64,000 bases of DNA from JAFDVL01 sp031409955. Lineage in GTDB: Bacteria; Acidobacteriota; Blastocatellia; RBC074. Positions 36,602-45,642 of this stretch are shown here, piece by piece. Each line of letters opens with the position of its first letter. Position 1 is the stretch's first letter. A program made the position numbers and the translations under genes. Under the pieces are notes generated by a model. The model had not been told where the DNA came from. It saw only the letters and a program-made list of their open reading frames with translations, and did not search any database. The DNA lies in contig JANNYF010000088.1 of assembly GCA_031409955.1 (NCBI GenBank), positions 1 to 64,000 on the forward strand, given 5' to 3'.

Positions 36602-36706
36602 AGCTTCTCGGTTCCCCGCCTGCGCCCCACCGGCAGAAGCTATAGGGCTTTGCTTGGCCTCACCAACCTCTCGCCCCACGTTTACGCACAGCGAAGGAAC
36701 AAAGCT

Positions 36707-38746
36707 ATGACAACATCCGCTGCCTCTTCAACTTCAAGGCCTGTACCAGCAATGGCGCAGAATGCGTTGGATTATTTGCGGCGCGCCATTGAAAAAATGA
36801 AATCGCTACAGGCAGTCGAACGCGTGATGGCCAGTATCGAACGCGCCATGCTCAATCGAGTACCTGACAAGTTTGATCTCAACCTGCTCGTAACTACGAT
36901 CAATGCACTCAATCTGGCACTCCGCGAGGGGGACGAGGACAAGGTTCGGGAAGCCGTGTTCACCGTCAGCCAGGAATTAGACGCAGCGCTTCAATCGCTG
37001 GTCGCACGCGATGCTGCGATTATGCCGTATCATTTGCGACGGTTTTGCGAAGAAGAAACCTCGGCTCTGGACCTGAATGCTCTGGCCGCGCTGACCAGTT
37101 TCTATCGGGCGCTTCCACATTCGGAGGCCAATCGGGGTAAATATGATTTCGTCGTCACACGCCTGTTCAGCAATGCGGAGCCAGGCCGTTCCACACGCGT
37201 GTGTTCAGTGCGGCATCGGCACCTTCGAATCAGCCGTGAACTCCTGGCCAAACGCTTGACCGAAATGTGCCTGGCCTGGAGCGAAATCATTTCGCCCGAC
37301 CCAGCGGACGCGGTCAATGTCAGCCAAAGCATTGAGCAGTTCGACCATTTTATTGCCGAAATCAAACAGATTCATAAATTCGAAGAATTGGTGAGTTGCG
37401 CGTTTTTCCAACGCATTCGTGATTTCAAAGCACAGGTTGGCGCATTGTTGTATTTGCCGGAAGTCACAGCAGCGTCCGTTGAATCGAACGTGGTCATCGC
37501 CAATCGCTTTTTGACCTTGCTGGAAATCGAAAGCGAAGAAATCCAGGCCGCGCCCCACGCCTGGCAATCCCTGACCGGAGCCTTCAGCGACACGTACGCC
37601 AACGAGCCGGATGAAGTCTCCGTGATCCTGCGCGAACTCCAGGCCAGCGCGCAGCAAGACGAAGTCGCGCAAGAACGAGTCTCACGGCTGACCAACCTAC
37701 TCCAGATCCCAGTTGCACCCAAAGCCGCACCAACGCTTCCCGCCCCCCCGATGCCAGAGATATTCGCAGTCAACTTTGACGATGCCACCGATTCCCTGCC
37801 AGAACCTGCTTTCGCCACAGAGCCGGTCGTAACAGTCGAAATGGATGAGGGGTTACAGGCATTTGCCGCAGAACCGGAAAACCAACCCTTGATCACAGCC
37901 TATTGCAACGCCTCTGCCGAGGCACGCAGGCTGGATTTGCACAGCTTTCTTTCGCCCCTACCCAATGGCGGCCACGAAGAGTTGAGGGGCGAAAGCAAGT
38001 CGCGCCGCGCTGCACTGGCTCTGATTTTTCAAGCCGACCAACTGGTCCAAACCGAATTGGGGAAAGAGTGCGAACCCAGTGCAGACATCGAAGCCCGCGT
38101 AGAAAATTTGTTCGATCAATTGGGACAAGTCAGTGACGAAGTGCGTGACCAGATCAAAGTCGCACAAAAGCACGAGCAGAACACGAATTACGAAGTCTTG
38201 CTGCAAGTTTACAATCAACTGATGACCGCACGCTTGCGCTTGCAATCCGCCATTGTGCGTCGGAGTACCAGCGAGAACCCAGAAGCCTATGCGCCCGAAG
38301 AGGCGCCGGCACAACTCGTCGCAGAACCGACACAGCCAGTTGCAGTTGCGCCAGCCTCCGTGCGCAGTGAAAGCAAGCCCCGCGTCGCGCGAATTTCGTT
38401 GCGCAACTGGCTGGTGATCGCGGTAGCCCTATTGCTGATCGTGGCGGTCAGCGCCAACCTTGCCTTAACCAAAAAACCGGAGGCAAAAGATGATGCCGAG
38501 GTGGCGCGGTTGGATCGCAGTCAAATGCCCCACGGCGCGTTCTTCACTGAAGCCAAGATTCATCAAGATTTGATGATCTGTGTTGTGACGCAAAAATGGC
38601 TGGAGCTTTCGGCACAGGAACAAAAAGAGAAGTTAAGAGAAATACTCGCCTTCGGACAAGAACGCGGTGTGGAACGAGTGATGTTAATTGCCCCCAAAGG
38701 CACGACCGTCGGTTTTATAACCAAAGAAGAGGTCTTCGTCAATTGA
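36707..38746 (+). CDS. Large membrane-anchored protein of unknown function
   Basis: About 679 residues from the ATG at 36707 (AAGGA 8 nt upstream). The bulk is helical with no domain I recognise; a Pro/Glu-rich stretch lies at about 350-400. One membrane helix (WLVIAVALLLIVAVSANLAL, about 582-602) separates it from a short C-terminal part of about 75 residues. It would sit with the large part in the cytoplasm. It follows the pilin gene by 105 bp and may share its transcript. Confidence 0.8.
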   Translation: MTTSAASSTSRPVPAMAQNALDYLRRAIEKMKSLQAVERVMASIERAMLNRVPDKFDLNLLVTTINALNLALREGDEDKVREAVFTVSQELDAALQSLVARDAAIMPYHLRRFCEEETSALDLNALAALTSFYRALPHSEANRGKYDFVVTRLFSNAEPGRSTRVCSVRHRHLRISRELLAKRLTEMCLAWSEIISPDPADAVNVSQSIEQFDHFIAEIKQIHKFEELVSCAFFQRIRDFKAQVGALLYLPEVTAASVESNVVIANRFLTLLEIESEEIQAAPHAWQSLTGAFSDTYANEPDEVSVILRELQASAQQDEVAQERVSRLTNLLQIPVAPKAAPTLPAPPMPEIFAVNFDDATDSLPEPAFATEPVVTVEMDEGLQAFAAEPENQPLITAYCNASAEARRLDLHSFLSPLPNGGHEELRGESKSRRAALALIFQADQLVQTELGKECEPSADIEARVENLFDQLGQVSDEVRDQIKVAQKHEQNTNYEVLLQVYNQLMTARLRLQSAIVRRSTSENPEAYAPEEAPAQLVAEPTQPVAVAPASVRSESKPRVARISLRNWLVIAVALLLIVAVSANLALTKKPEAKDDAEVARLDRSQMPHGAFFTEAKIHQDLMICVVTQKWLELSAQEQKEKLREILAFGQERGVERVMLIAPKGTTVGFITKEEVFVN

Positions 38747-38785
38747 GCTTGCAGGCGGGCTGCTGAGCGATAAGAATATCGCATC

Positions 38786-39736
38786 ATGAACCACTTGCGA
38801 TCCGAAGACATTAAGCAAAAGGCGCGCGCACTTGGCTTCCAGAAAATCGGCATCGTGCCCGCCACCGCCTTAACCGAAGAGGGCGCGCAATTGCACGAAT
38901 GGCTTGCCCAAAACTTTCACGGTGCGATGCACTACCTCGCTCGTGATCCCGCCAAACGCAGCGACCCGCGCCTGCTTCTGCCTTCCGCCCAATCCGTTAT
39001 CTGCGTTGCACTGAACTACTATCGCCCAGACTCGCAACCCGAAACGGCCAAGGTCTCGCGGTATGCCTGGGGCGACGATTACCACGATGTTTTGCAGGAA
39101 AAATTGAAAGCACTGCGCACGTGGATGCAGGAACAAACGCCCGACATCGAAACCAAAATTTGTGTGGACACCACTCCAATGATGGATAAAGCGTGGGCGG
39201 TGCGCGCCGGAATCGGCTGGCTCGGCAAACATACGAACGTGATTACGCGCGAATTCGGATCGTGGGTGTTTTTGGGTGCGATGCTGGTTTCGGTGGCGCT
39301 GGATTACGACAGCTACATTGAAAAAGACCATTGCGGCAAATGTACGGCTTGCCTGGACGCGTGTCCGACACAAGCGATCATCGCGCCCTATCAACTCGAT
39401 GCGACGCGTTGCATTTCGTACGGCACGATTGAATTGCGCAGCGAAGAATTGCCCGACGTGATGCGCGAGAAGTTGGAAGGTTGGGTCTATGGCTGTGATA
39501 TTTGTCAGGACGTTTGCCCCTGGTCACGCTTTTCCAAACCGACCGCAGAGACGCGCTTCACCCCGCGCCCCGGCATCACAAACCTGAACTTGCAGGAGCT
39601 GGCAGAGATGTCGCAGGAAGAGTTCTCGACACGTTTTCGCGGCAGCGCCATCAAACGCACAAAGGTTTCCGGCCTGCGTCGCAACGCGCAAACGCTGATT
39701 CAAATTACGCGCCCAACCCCTTCTGACGAAAATTGA
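38786..39736 (+). CDS. queG: Epoxyqueuosine reductase
   Basis: 316 residues. QueG reduces epoxyqueuosine in tRNA to queuosine, using a cobalamin and two 4Fe-4S clusters. The clusters are visible as CGKCTACLDACP and CDICQDVCPW. Other family features are SVICVALNYY, the catalytic VDTTPMMDKAWA and GIGWLGKHTN. Length is slightly short for forms that carry a HEAT tail, but normal for the core enzyme. Confidence 0.96.
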   Translation: MNHLRSEDIKQKARALGFQKIGIVPATALTEEGAQLHEWLAQNFHGAMHYLARDPAKRSDPRLLLPSAQSVICVALNYYRPDSQPETAKVSRYAWGDDYHDVLQEKLKALRTWMQEQTPDIETKICVDTTPMMDKAWAVRAGIGWLGKHTNVITREFGSWVFLGAMLVSVALDYDSYIEKDHCGKCTACLDACPTQAIIAPYQLDATRCISYGTIELRSEELPDVMREKLEGWVYGCDICQDVCPWSRFSKPTAETRFTPRPGITNLNLQELAEMSQEEFSTRFRGSAIKRTKVSGLRRNAQTLIQITRPTPSDEN

Positions 39737-39867
39737 ATTTCCACAGTTTTGAAACAGCCCCCTGCTTCGTCTTTATCTTTGCAAGCTGTTATTTATCCAA
39801 TGTCTTAGCAAAGATTGCCATGAATGTCCGCGAAAGCATTCACAGTCTTTTCCACAGGTTTTCCACA
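39737..39867. promoter_or_regulatory. DnaA-box-like sequences in a 349-bp gene-free stretch
   Basis: Two TTTTCCACA sites (39848-39856 and 39859-39867) are direct repeats spaced 11 bp, and ATTTCCACA (39737-39745) and TTATCCAAT (39793-39801) lie nearby, followed by an AT-rich run. They resemble the DnaA box TTATCCACA. No dnaA or dnaN is nearby. A short reading frame here has no family support. Confidence 0.35.
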
Positions 39868-39970
39868 ATGGCAAGCCGGGTCGTACGTTTGCTTCTGAAA
39901 ATTCCTGCACTTAGCTGGGCGGACTTCCTCTTATTTCTTTAATTACCCCGCCTAAACTGCTGCCATCATT

Positions 39971-40004
39971 CATATTCAATTTGCAGGCATATTCAATTTG
40001 CGGG
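39971..40004. repeat. Tandem 17-bp repeat
   Basis: CATATTCAATTTGCAGG and CATATTCAATTTGCGGG lie back to back just upstream of the hydrolase promoter. They may be an operator pair or a simple duplication. Confidence 0.6.
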
Positions 40005-40020
40005 CGACACAAACGCCGAA

Positions 40021-40050
40021 TTTACTTTGCGGCGCGGCGCGGCGTATACT
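40021..40050 (+). promoter_or_regulatory. Possible promoter for the alpha/beta hydrolase gene
   Basis: TTTACT (40021-40026) and TATACT (40045-40050), spacing 18 bp, 35 nt before the start codon. Confidence 0.45.
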
Positions 40051-40085
40051 CGCGCTGTCCGCTCCCTCAATTTTGCCGCAAAATC

Positions 40086-40955
40086 ATGAAGACAAAAACC
40101 AAGCTTTCCATTATCAGCGCGTTGATTGTATTGCCACTCGTTTTCTTCACCCTCATCTGGCTGGCGGGAACAGTGTTGAGTCATTCGGTCAACCGCACGA
40201 TTGGTGCGTTGCCGCCCGATTTGAAAGGACGAAATGTATCGTTCCCCAGCGCATCCGGCGCAACAATTCACGGCTGGCTGGTCGAAGGGCAAGCAGGTAA
40301 AGGTGTAATCCTCCTGATGCACGGCGTGCGTGATTCGCGGTTGAGTATGCTGGATCGCGCACGGTTTTTGTCAGCCGCAGGTTATTCCGTTTTGCTCTTT
40401 GATTTTCAGGCGCACGGCGCAAGTAAAGGCGAGCAAATCACGTTTGGCTATCTGGAAAGCCGCGATGTGCAGGCCGCTGTCCAATTCGTGCGTGAGACCT
40501 TGCCGGGCGAAAAAATCGGCATCATCGGCGTTTCGCTCGGTGGTGCGGCGACGCTGTTGGCAGAACCAAAAATCGAAGCAAACGCGATTGCCATCGAAAT
40601 GGTGTACCCCACAATTCGGCAGGCGATTGACAATCGGCTGAGGCATTATCTCAGTGGCTTGGGCGGACTGCTGACGCCGCTGTTCATTGCACAATTGAAA
40701 CCACGACTCGGCATTGCGCCTGAAGTGTTGCAGCCCATCAACAAAGTGGGAAGCCTTACAATGCCCAAGCTTTTCATCGCCGCCGCTGAAGACAAACATA
40801 CGCCGCTCGCCGAATCTCAAGACCTTTTCAACGCGGCGCAGGAACCGAAAGAATTGTGGGTTGTGAATGGTGCAGCGCATGTGAACTTGCACCGCTTTGC
40901 GAAACAGGAATATGAGCGTCGTGTGTTAAGTTTTTTTGCGCAAACGCTGCGGTAA
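40086..40955 (+). CDS. Membrane-anchored alpha/beta hydrolase
   Basis: 289 residues from the ATG at 40086. An N-terminal helix (LSIISALIVLPLVFFTLIW) anchors an alpha/beta hydrolase with the oxyanion segment HGVRDSR, nucleophile GVSLGG, an acid in AAEDKHTPL and a His in NGAAHVNLHRF. The family (BAAT/Fer-like and YqkD/YhfK-like lipases) acts on esters; substrate unknown. Its stop is directly adjacent to the stop of the converging kinase gene. Confidence 0.88.
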   Translation: MKTKTKLSIISALIVLPLVFFTLIWLAGTVLSHSVNRTIGALPPDLKGRNVSFPSASGATIHGWLVEGQAGKGVILLMHGVRDSRLSMLDRARFLSAAGYSVLLFDFQAHGASKGEQITFGYLESRDVQAAVQFVRETLPGEKIGIIGVSLGGAATLLAEPKIEANAIAIEMVYPTIRQAIDNRLRHYLSGLGGLLTPLFIAQLKPRLGIAPEVLQPINKVGSLTMPKLFIAAAEDKHTPLAESQDLFNAAQEPKELWVVNGAAHVNLHRFAKQEYERRVLSFFAQTLR

Positions 40956-43574
40956 TCACTGCTTTCCGTTGAGCCTGGCAAGCGCGGCTTGGCACTGCGC
41001 GATTTCGCCGTTGAGCTTTTCTGGCTGGCCTGCATCTTGCCCGCGCAAAGTTCCCTGTTCACGCATCGCAAGGACGAGCTTCAGACTCTGCTGATACTGC
41101 GCGATAGCGGATTGCCAAGCGGTAATTTGCTGGCTGCTCGCAATATGTTTCTGCCCCGCGAGAATTTTCCAGACATCGCCGTAATAAGCCCGATATGTTG
41201 CTAAATCACGCTGTGCGTCCGCATTGCCTGGATTGGTTGCGAACAATGATTCCAACATCGTCAGCGTTTTTTGGTAATGCTCAATCGCGCTTTGTGCGTC
41301 GCCCTGCTGCGCCAGCACATAGCCAACATTGGCGATGCTGACGGCGGCATCGCGGCGCAACTGAGCATTCGCCGGATCAGCGGCAGACAATCGTTCGCGG
41401 CGCACCAATGCCGCGCGGTAATTTTCCATCGCGCCGTTCAAGTCATCCGCGCCCCACAACAAATCACCCAGCGCGTTGTAGCTCATCGCCAGATCACGCT
41501 GGGCTACTGTACTCATCGGATCCGCCGTTGCCAGGGCGGAAAAAATCGTCAGCGCCTGACGCGCGTGTTCCAATCCACCGGGCTTGTCGCCGGTCGCATC
41601 CACCGCATTCGCTGACTTATAGTGCATAACGGCCAGCCCGCGCCGCACCTTTGCGTTGTCAGGTTCCTGCCGCGTTAATTCTTCAAGCATCGTCAGCGAC
41701 TTGCGAAAATTCTCAAGCGTCCCCGGCAAATCGCCCTTTTGGTGCAACGCGTCTCCAATCACTTCATAACTACTCGCTAATTCCTGCCGCCGCGCAAGCT
41801 GAGTCGGTTGCTCTGCCACCAACTGTTCCCGCAGTTGAAGCGCTTTGCGATACATCTCCAGCGCATCATTGGCGCTGCGCGTGTAGCCCAGCAAATCGCC
41901 CAGATGCGTCAGGCAGGTCGCCCATTCCGCCCGTGCTGTTGCATCTTGCGGAGCGGCTTTCATCAGGGCTTCACGAATCACGGACGCCTTGCGATAGCTT
42001 TGTAGCGAGCCATCAATATCACCCAAATTCGCGTAAAAAGGATCGCCCTGAATTTGCGCGACCTTTTCGTAAGCGGTCGCCAGTTCACGCTGCAGCGTCG
42101 GATCATTCGTTGCTTCCTGCCCCAGACTGTTCAGATATTCGAGCGCACGTTTGACCAGCAAGGCTCGCGCGGGTGTCGAGCCGGGCAATTTTTCAATCGC
42201 ATCGTGCAGCTCGAACAGGAACGAATTCGCCAGCTTGCGCACATCATTGAAACGCCGCTCGGCTTTGCGCGCCTGCCACATCGTCGTCATCATCCCGCCC
42301 AGCAACGCGATGGCGATCAGTACGGCAGCAGCGACGCCCGCTTTGTGCCGCGTGACAAACTTGCCGGTGCGATAGCCAACCGTGTCTTCGCGGGCGATGA
42401 CGGGCAAGCCGGTGAGATGACGGCGAAGGTCTTCGGCAAACTGACTGACGGAGGTGTAACGACGCTGCGGTTCCTTGCGCAGCGCCATCAGCACGATGTT
42501 GTCGAGGTCGCCGCTGAGTCGTTTGCGCAATTTGTCAGGCTGGCCTTCGCGCGTGCGGCTGACCATTTCAGGCGTGATCGTCGTTTTCGCTGAGCCGTCG
42601 CTGTTTGTGATGACTTCGTCTTTGCTGACCGCCGTGCTGGGCTTCGATGGCTGCTCTTCGCAAATGACGCGCATGACCTCGTGCGGCGGGCGCGCCGAAA
42701 CGTGATAGGGACGATGCCCCGTGAGCAATTCATACAGCACAACGCCCAATGAATACACGTCCGAAGCCGTGGTGATCGCTTCGCCGCGCGCTTGCTCCGG
42801 GCTGGCATAACCGGGCGTCATCAGCTTCATCCCGGTCATTGTCACGTCAATCGTGTCGCCGGTAAGTTCAGGATTGAGCAGCTTGGCGATGCCGAAATCC
42901 AACAGCTTTGGCGTGCCGTCAGCAGTGATCAGAATGTTGCCCGGCTTGAGATCACGATGCACGACCAGATTTTGATGCGCGTATTGCACCGCCGCACAAA
43001 CCGTGCGAAAAAGTTCCAACCGCTCCACCGTCGTCAATTGCTGGCGGTCACAGTATTCATCCATCGGCAGCCCTTCGATGTACTCCATCACAAAGTATGG
43101 CAAGCCGTCTTCCGTCGTGCCTCCGTCAAATAACCGCGCAATATTGGGGTGATCGAGTGAAGCCAGAATCTGCCGTTCGTGCCGAAAGCGGCGGACGATG
43201 AAATCGCTGTCCATCCCGCGCCGCACCAATTTGATTGCCACGCGCTTTTTGAATTGGTCGTCCGCCCGCGTCGCCAGATACACCGTCCCCATTCCGCCGT
43301 GTCCGATTTCCCGCAGCACTTGATATGGCCCGATGCGCTGGCCGACGACGGAAAGCGCGCCATCTTCAGTTTCAGAGTGCGTGATTGCAGCCACCGCCGG
43401 GACTTCGATAAATTCGCCTGCGTCATCGTGCGCAGCCAATAAAGACACTACTTCGCCGCGCAATTCGTCATCGCCTGCACAAGTTTCCGTCAAGTAGGCA
43501 GCGCGTGCCTGTGGCGCGACGTCAAGCACGGCTTGAAAGATTTGTTTGACCTGTCGGTAACGTTCAGGAGACAT
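40956..43574 (-). CDS. Membrane Ser/Thr protein kinase with C-terminal TPR region
   Basis: 872 residues from the ATG at 43572-43574. It begins MSPERYRQVKQIFQAVL, like the kinase at 2089-5220. The kinase domain (about 80-345) has GHGGMGTVY, AIKLVRRG, HRDLKPGN, DFGIAKL and SPEQARGE, with an extra segment of about 30 residues after it. One membrane helix (about 405-425) is followed by about ten TPR-like units. It lacks the repeat insertion seen in the other kinase. TPRs may sense a ligand outside the cytoplasm. Confidence 0.92.
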   Translation of the reverse strand: MSPERYRQVKQIFQAVLDVAPQARAAYLTETCAGDDELRGEVVSLLAAHDDAGEFIEVPAVAAITHSETEDGALSVVGQRIGPYQVLREIGHGGMGTVYLATRADDQFKKRVAIKLVRRGMDSDFIVRRFRHERQILASLDHPNIARLFDGGTTEDGLPYFVMEYIEGLPMDEYCDRQQLTTVERLELFRTVCAAVQYAHQNLVVHRDLKPGNILITADGTPKLLDFGIAKLLNPELTGDTIDVTMTGMKLMTPGYASPEQARGEAITTASDVYSLGVVLYELLTGHRPYHVSARPPHEVMRVICEEQPSKPSTAVSKDEVITNSDGSAKTTITPEMVSRTREGQPDKLRKRLSGDLDNIVLMALRKEPQRRYTSVSQFAEDLRRHLTGLPVIAREDTVGYRTGKFVTRHKAGVAAAVLIAIALLGGMMTTMWQARKAERRFNDVRKLANSFLFELHDAIEKLPGSTPARALLVKRALEYLNSLGQEATNDPTLQRELATAYEKVAQIQGDPFYANLGDIDGSLQSYRKASVIREALMKAAPQDATARAEWATCLTHLGDLLGYTRSANDALEMYRKALQLREQLVAEQPTQLARRQELASSYEVIGDALHQKGDLPGTLENFRKSLTMLEELTRQEPDNAKVRRGLAVMHYKSANAVDATGDKPGGLEHARQALTIFSALATADPMSTVAQRDLAMSYNALGDLLWGADDLNGAMENYRAALVRRERLSAADPANAQLRRDAAVSIANVGYVLAQQGDAQSAIEHYQKTLTMLESLFATNPGNADAQRDLATYRAYYGDVWKILAGQKHIASSQQITAWQSAIAQYQQSLKLVLAMREQGTLRGQDAGQPEKLNGEIAQCQAALARLNGKQ

Positions 43575-43624
43575 AGGCGAAGACGATCTTTTGAGCAACC
43601 TGAATAATCTGCGAGAGAGGCAAA

Positions 43625-43653
43625 AGAATAGTCAGTTGTTGCAGGCGAGTCAA
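43625..43653 (-). promoter_or_regulatory. Sigma-70-type promoter for the kinase-TPR gene
   Basis: On the minus strand TTGACT (43653-43648) and TATTCT (43630-43625) are spaced 17 bp and lie about 50 nt before the start at 43574. Confidence 0.6.
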
Positions 43654-43710
43654 TTTGGTGAGACGGAGCCGCGCGCGCAAAGATGTTTTGTGAAATAAAT
43701 TATTCCGGCC

Positions 43711-43760
43711 TGAGCCGCTTTTCTTTTTTCTGGCGCGTTATTGGGTGAGAGCAAAAAAAC
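43711..43760 (+). promoter_or_regulatory. Shared ECF-type promoter motif, copy 1 (FHA-protease operon)
   Basis: TGAGCCG (43711-43717), 16 bp, CGCGTTA (43734-43740), then TTGGGTGAGAGC. Identical spacing occurs at three other sites in this cluster. It is 72 nt before the start of the FHA-protease gene. Confidence 0.7.
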
Positions 43761-43811
43761 ACGCGCCCTCGCAACCTAAACCGTAACACCGCAAGACCAG
43801 GAGAAATCACT

Positions 43812-45578
43812 ATGAAACGCATCGTTCTAAAACACATCAGCGGCTCCAAAGCCAATCTAGTCGAAGAATTTCCGTTAGGCCTTTGCCCCGAAATCATCAT
43901 CGGGCGCGACTCGTCTGCCACCGTCAAATATGATCCCGACAAAGACGATTTGGTCGGACGACAACACGCCAAAATTACACCCGATCCGATGGATAGCACA
44001 CAATTCGTGCTGCGCGATCTGAACAGTCGCAACGGTTCGTTCGTCAACAAACAACGCGTCACAGGCACAGTGAAATTGACGCCCGGTGATGTCGTGCAAT
44101 TTGGCGCAGGCGGGCCGGAACTGATGTTTGATCTGGCTCCGCGTCCCGCCAATTTCATCGCCGCCACACGCGAAGTCAAGGCCGATTTCGGCGCCCCATT
44201 CGGCGCCCCATTCGGCAATGCAGCGAGCGCAACTCGTGAAGCGGCAGCGGCCACGTTGCCCACGCCAAATCCTGCCGCCAGCAATCCAATCAACGGCTCC
44301 GGCGCACCACCAAAAGGCATTGGCAAAGCCACGCTCGAACGCGCCATTCAGCAAACCAAAACCGAATCGCACCTCACGTTATTTGCCAGCATCGCCGCCT
44401 TGCTGGTCGTCGCCGCGTTGGCGCTGGGCGGCCTCACCTGGTGGCAGCGCAAAGGCATGGCGGAAGTCACCAATCAAAATGCCGCGCTGAAAAACGAATT
44501 GACGACGGTCGCCAACAAACCCAGAGAAAATATCGCCGCCGACATTGCGCAGAAATACTCCAACACCCTCGTGCAGATTCAGATGGCCTGGTCATTGATT
44601 CACACGCCAACGTCGGAAAAGGTGTATCAACAGTTCGTCCCGAATGTGTATCGCGCTGCCGATGGCAAGCTGCACCGCATTCAGGAAAACGGCGGAGATC
44701 GCTTGCCCGCGTTTGTTTTGGTGGAGAGGCAAGTTGAACCGGCGCTGGGGCTGACAAAAACCTCATTGCCGATCACTGGCGGCGGCTCAGGCACCGGGTT
44801 TGTCGTCAGTAAAGACGGCCTGATCGTGACGAATAAACACGTCGCTGCCAACTGGCGTTCAGCTTATAGTTTCCCACAACACGCGTTCCCGGCGGCACTC
44901 CTGAACCCTGACGGACAACCTGTGCTGAGCAATGGCGTCCCCGTGATTATCAGCAACATGCGCGAACTCCCAAATCAATGGACGCCCAGCGAAACGAAAC
45001 AAGTCGTCAAAGGCGTCGTGGGCCGACCGCTGCTCGAAGGCAAAAACGATTTGCTGAACGTGATTTTCGCCAAGACGCAACAACCTTTCAAAGCCGAAGT
45101 CGCGGGCATCTCAGACCAGCACGATGTGGCGACGATCAAGGTGACAGTGGGAACCAACCTGCCCATGCTGGAACTCAACGATAACTACGACACGATCAAA
45201 CAGGGCGATGGCGTGTATGTATTGGGCTTCCCCGGCGCTTCGAGCGATCCGCGCAAACTCATCAACAACTATGATCTTTCGCGTAGCACCAGTGTCGTCG
45301 TGATTCCTGATCCCACTTTAACCGTCGGGCACATCACGAAGATTATTCGCGGCAAGGAAGCGCTGGGCGACAAGAAGATTTACGCGGGCGACGAATATCA
45401 GTTGGACATCGTGGCCACGGGCGCAGGCAACAGCGGCGGGCCGGCCTTCGATGAACAGGGACGCGTGGTCGGCATCTACTACGCTGGCTTCAATAATCCG
45501 GGCGACGCCGCAATGTCCTTTGCCGTGCCGATCCGCTATGCCAGAGAATTGATGGGGCCGGTGCAGGTGATTAAGTAA
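43812..45578 (+). CDS. FHA domain - membrane helix - trypsin-like serine protease
   Basis: 588 residues. An FHA domain (about 1-110: IIIGRDSSATVKYDPDKDD, RQHAKI, DLNSRNGSFVNKQRV) binds phosphothreonine and is expected in the cytoplasm. A linker with a FGAPFGAPFG tandem (12-bp DNA repeat) leads to one membrane helix (about 195-215) and an HtrA-like protease: His in TNKHVA (about 342), Asp in DQHDVATIKV, Ser in GAGNSGGPAF (about 541). The protease would be outside the membrane, coupled to the kinase genes downstream. It is preceded by promoter motif copy 1 and a GGAG leader. Confidence 0.9.
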   Translation: MKRIVLKHISGSKANLVEEFPLGLCPEIIIGRDSSATVKYDPDKDDLVGRQHAKITPDPMDSTQFVLRDLNSRNGSFVNKQRVTGTVKLTPGDVVQFGAGGPELMFDLAPRPANFIAATREVKADFGAPFGAPFGNAASATREAAAATLPTPNPAASNPINGSGAPPKGIGKATLERAIQQTKTESHLTLFASIAALLVVAALALGGLTWWQRKGMAEVTNQNAALKNELTTVANKPRENIAADIAQKYSNTLVQIQMAWSLIHTPTSEKVYQQFVPNVYRAADGKLHRIQENGGDRLPAFVLVERQVEPALGLTKTSLPITGGGSGTGFVVSKDGLIVTNKHVAANWRSAYSFPQHAFPAALLNPDGQPVLSNGVPVIISNMRELPNQWTPSETKQVVKGVVGRPLLEGKNDLLNVIFAKTQQPFKAEVAGISDQHDVATIKVTVGTNLPMLELNDNYDTIKQGDGVYVLGFPGASSDPRKLINNYDLSRSTSVVVIPDPTLTVGHITKIIRGKEALGDKKIYAGDEYQLDIVATGAGNSGGPAFDEQGRVVGIYYAGFNNPGDAAMSFAVPIRYARELMGPVQVIK

Positions 45579-45582
45579 ATCT

Positions 45583-45627
45583 TGGGGACTGGGGGTTGGC
45601 GGAAAAGTTTCCAATCCCCAATCCCCA
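45583..45627. repeat. Short inverted repeat, GGGGACTGGGG type
   Basis: TGGGGACTGGGGGTTGG (45583-45599) is matched by CCAATCCCCAATCCCCA (45611-45627) with an 11-nt loop. It starts 4 bp after the FHA-protease stop and lies before the kinase start. Confidence 0.75.
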
Positions 45628-45642
45628 TTCTCAGGAGCCATT

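Noticed and set aside
39733..39942. Short plus-strand reading frame (69 codons) in the gap after queG
   Set aside because: It has no ribosome site, overlaps the queG end and contains the DnaA-box-like sites; no family features.
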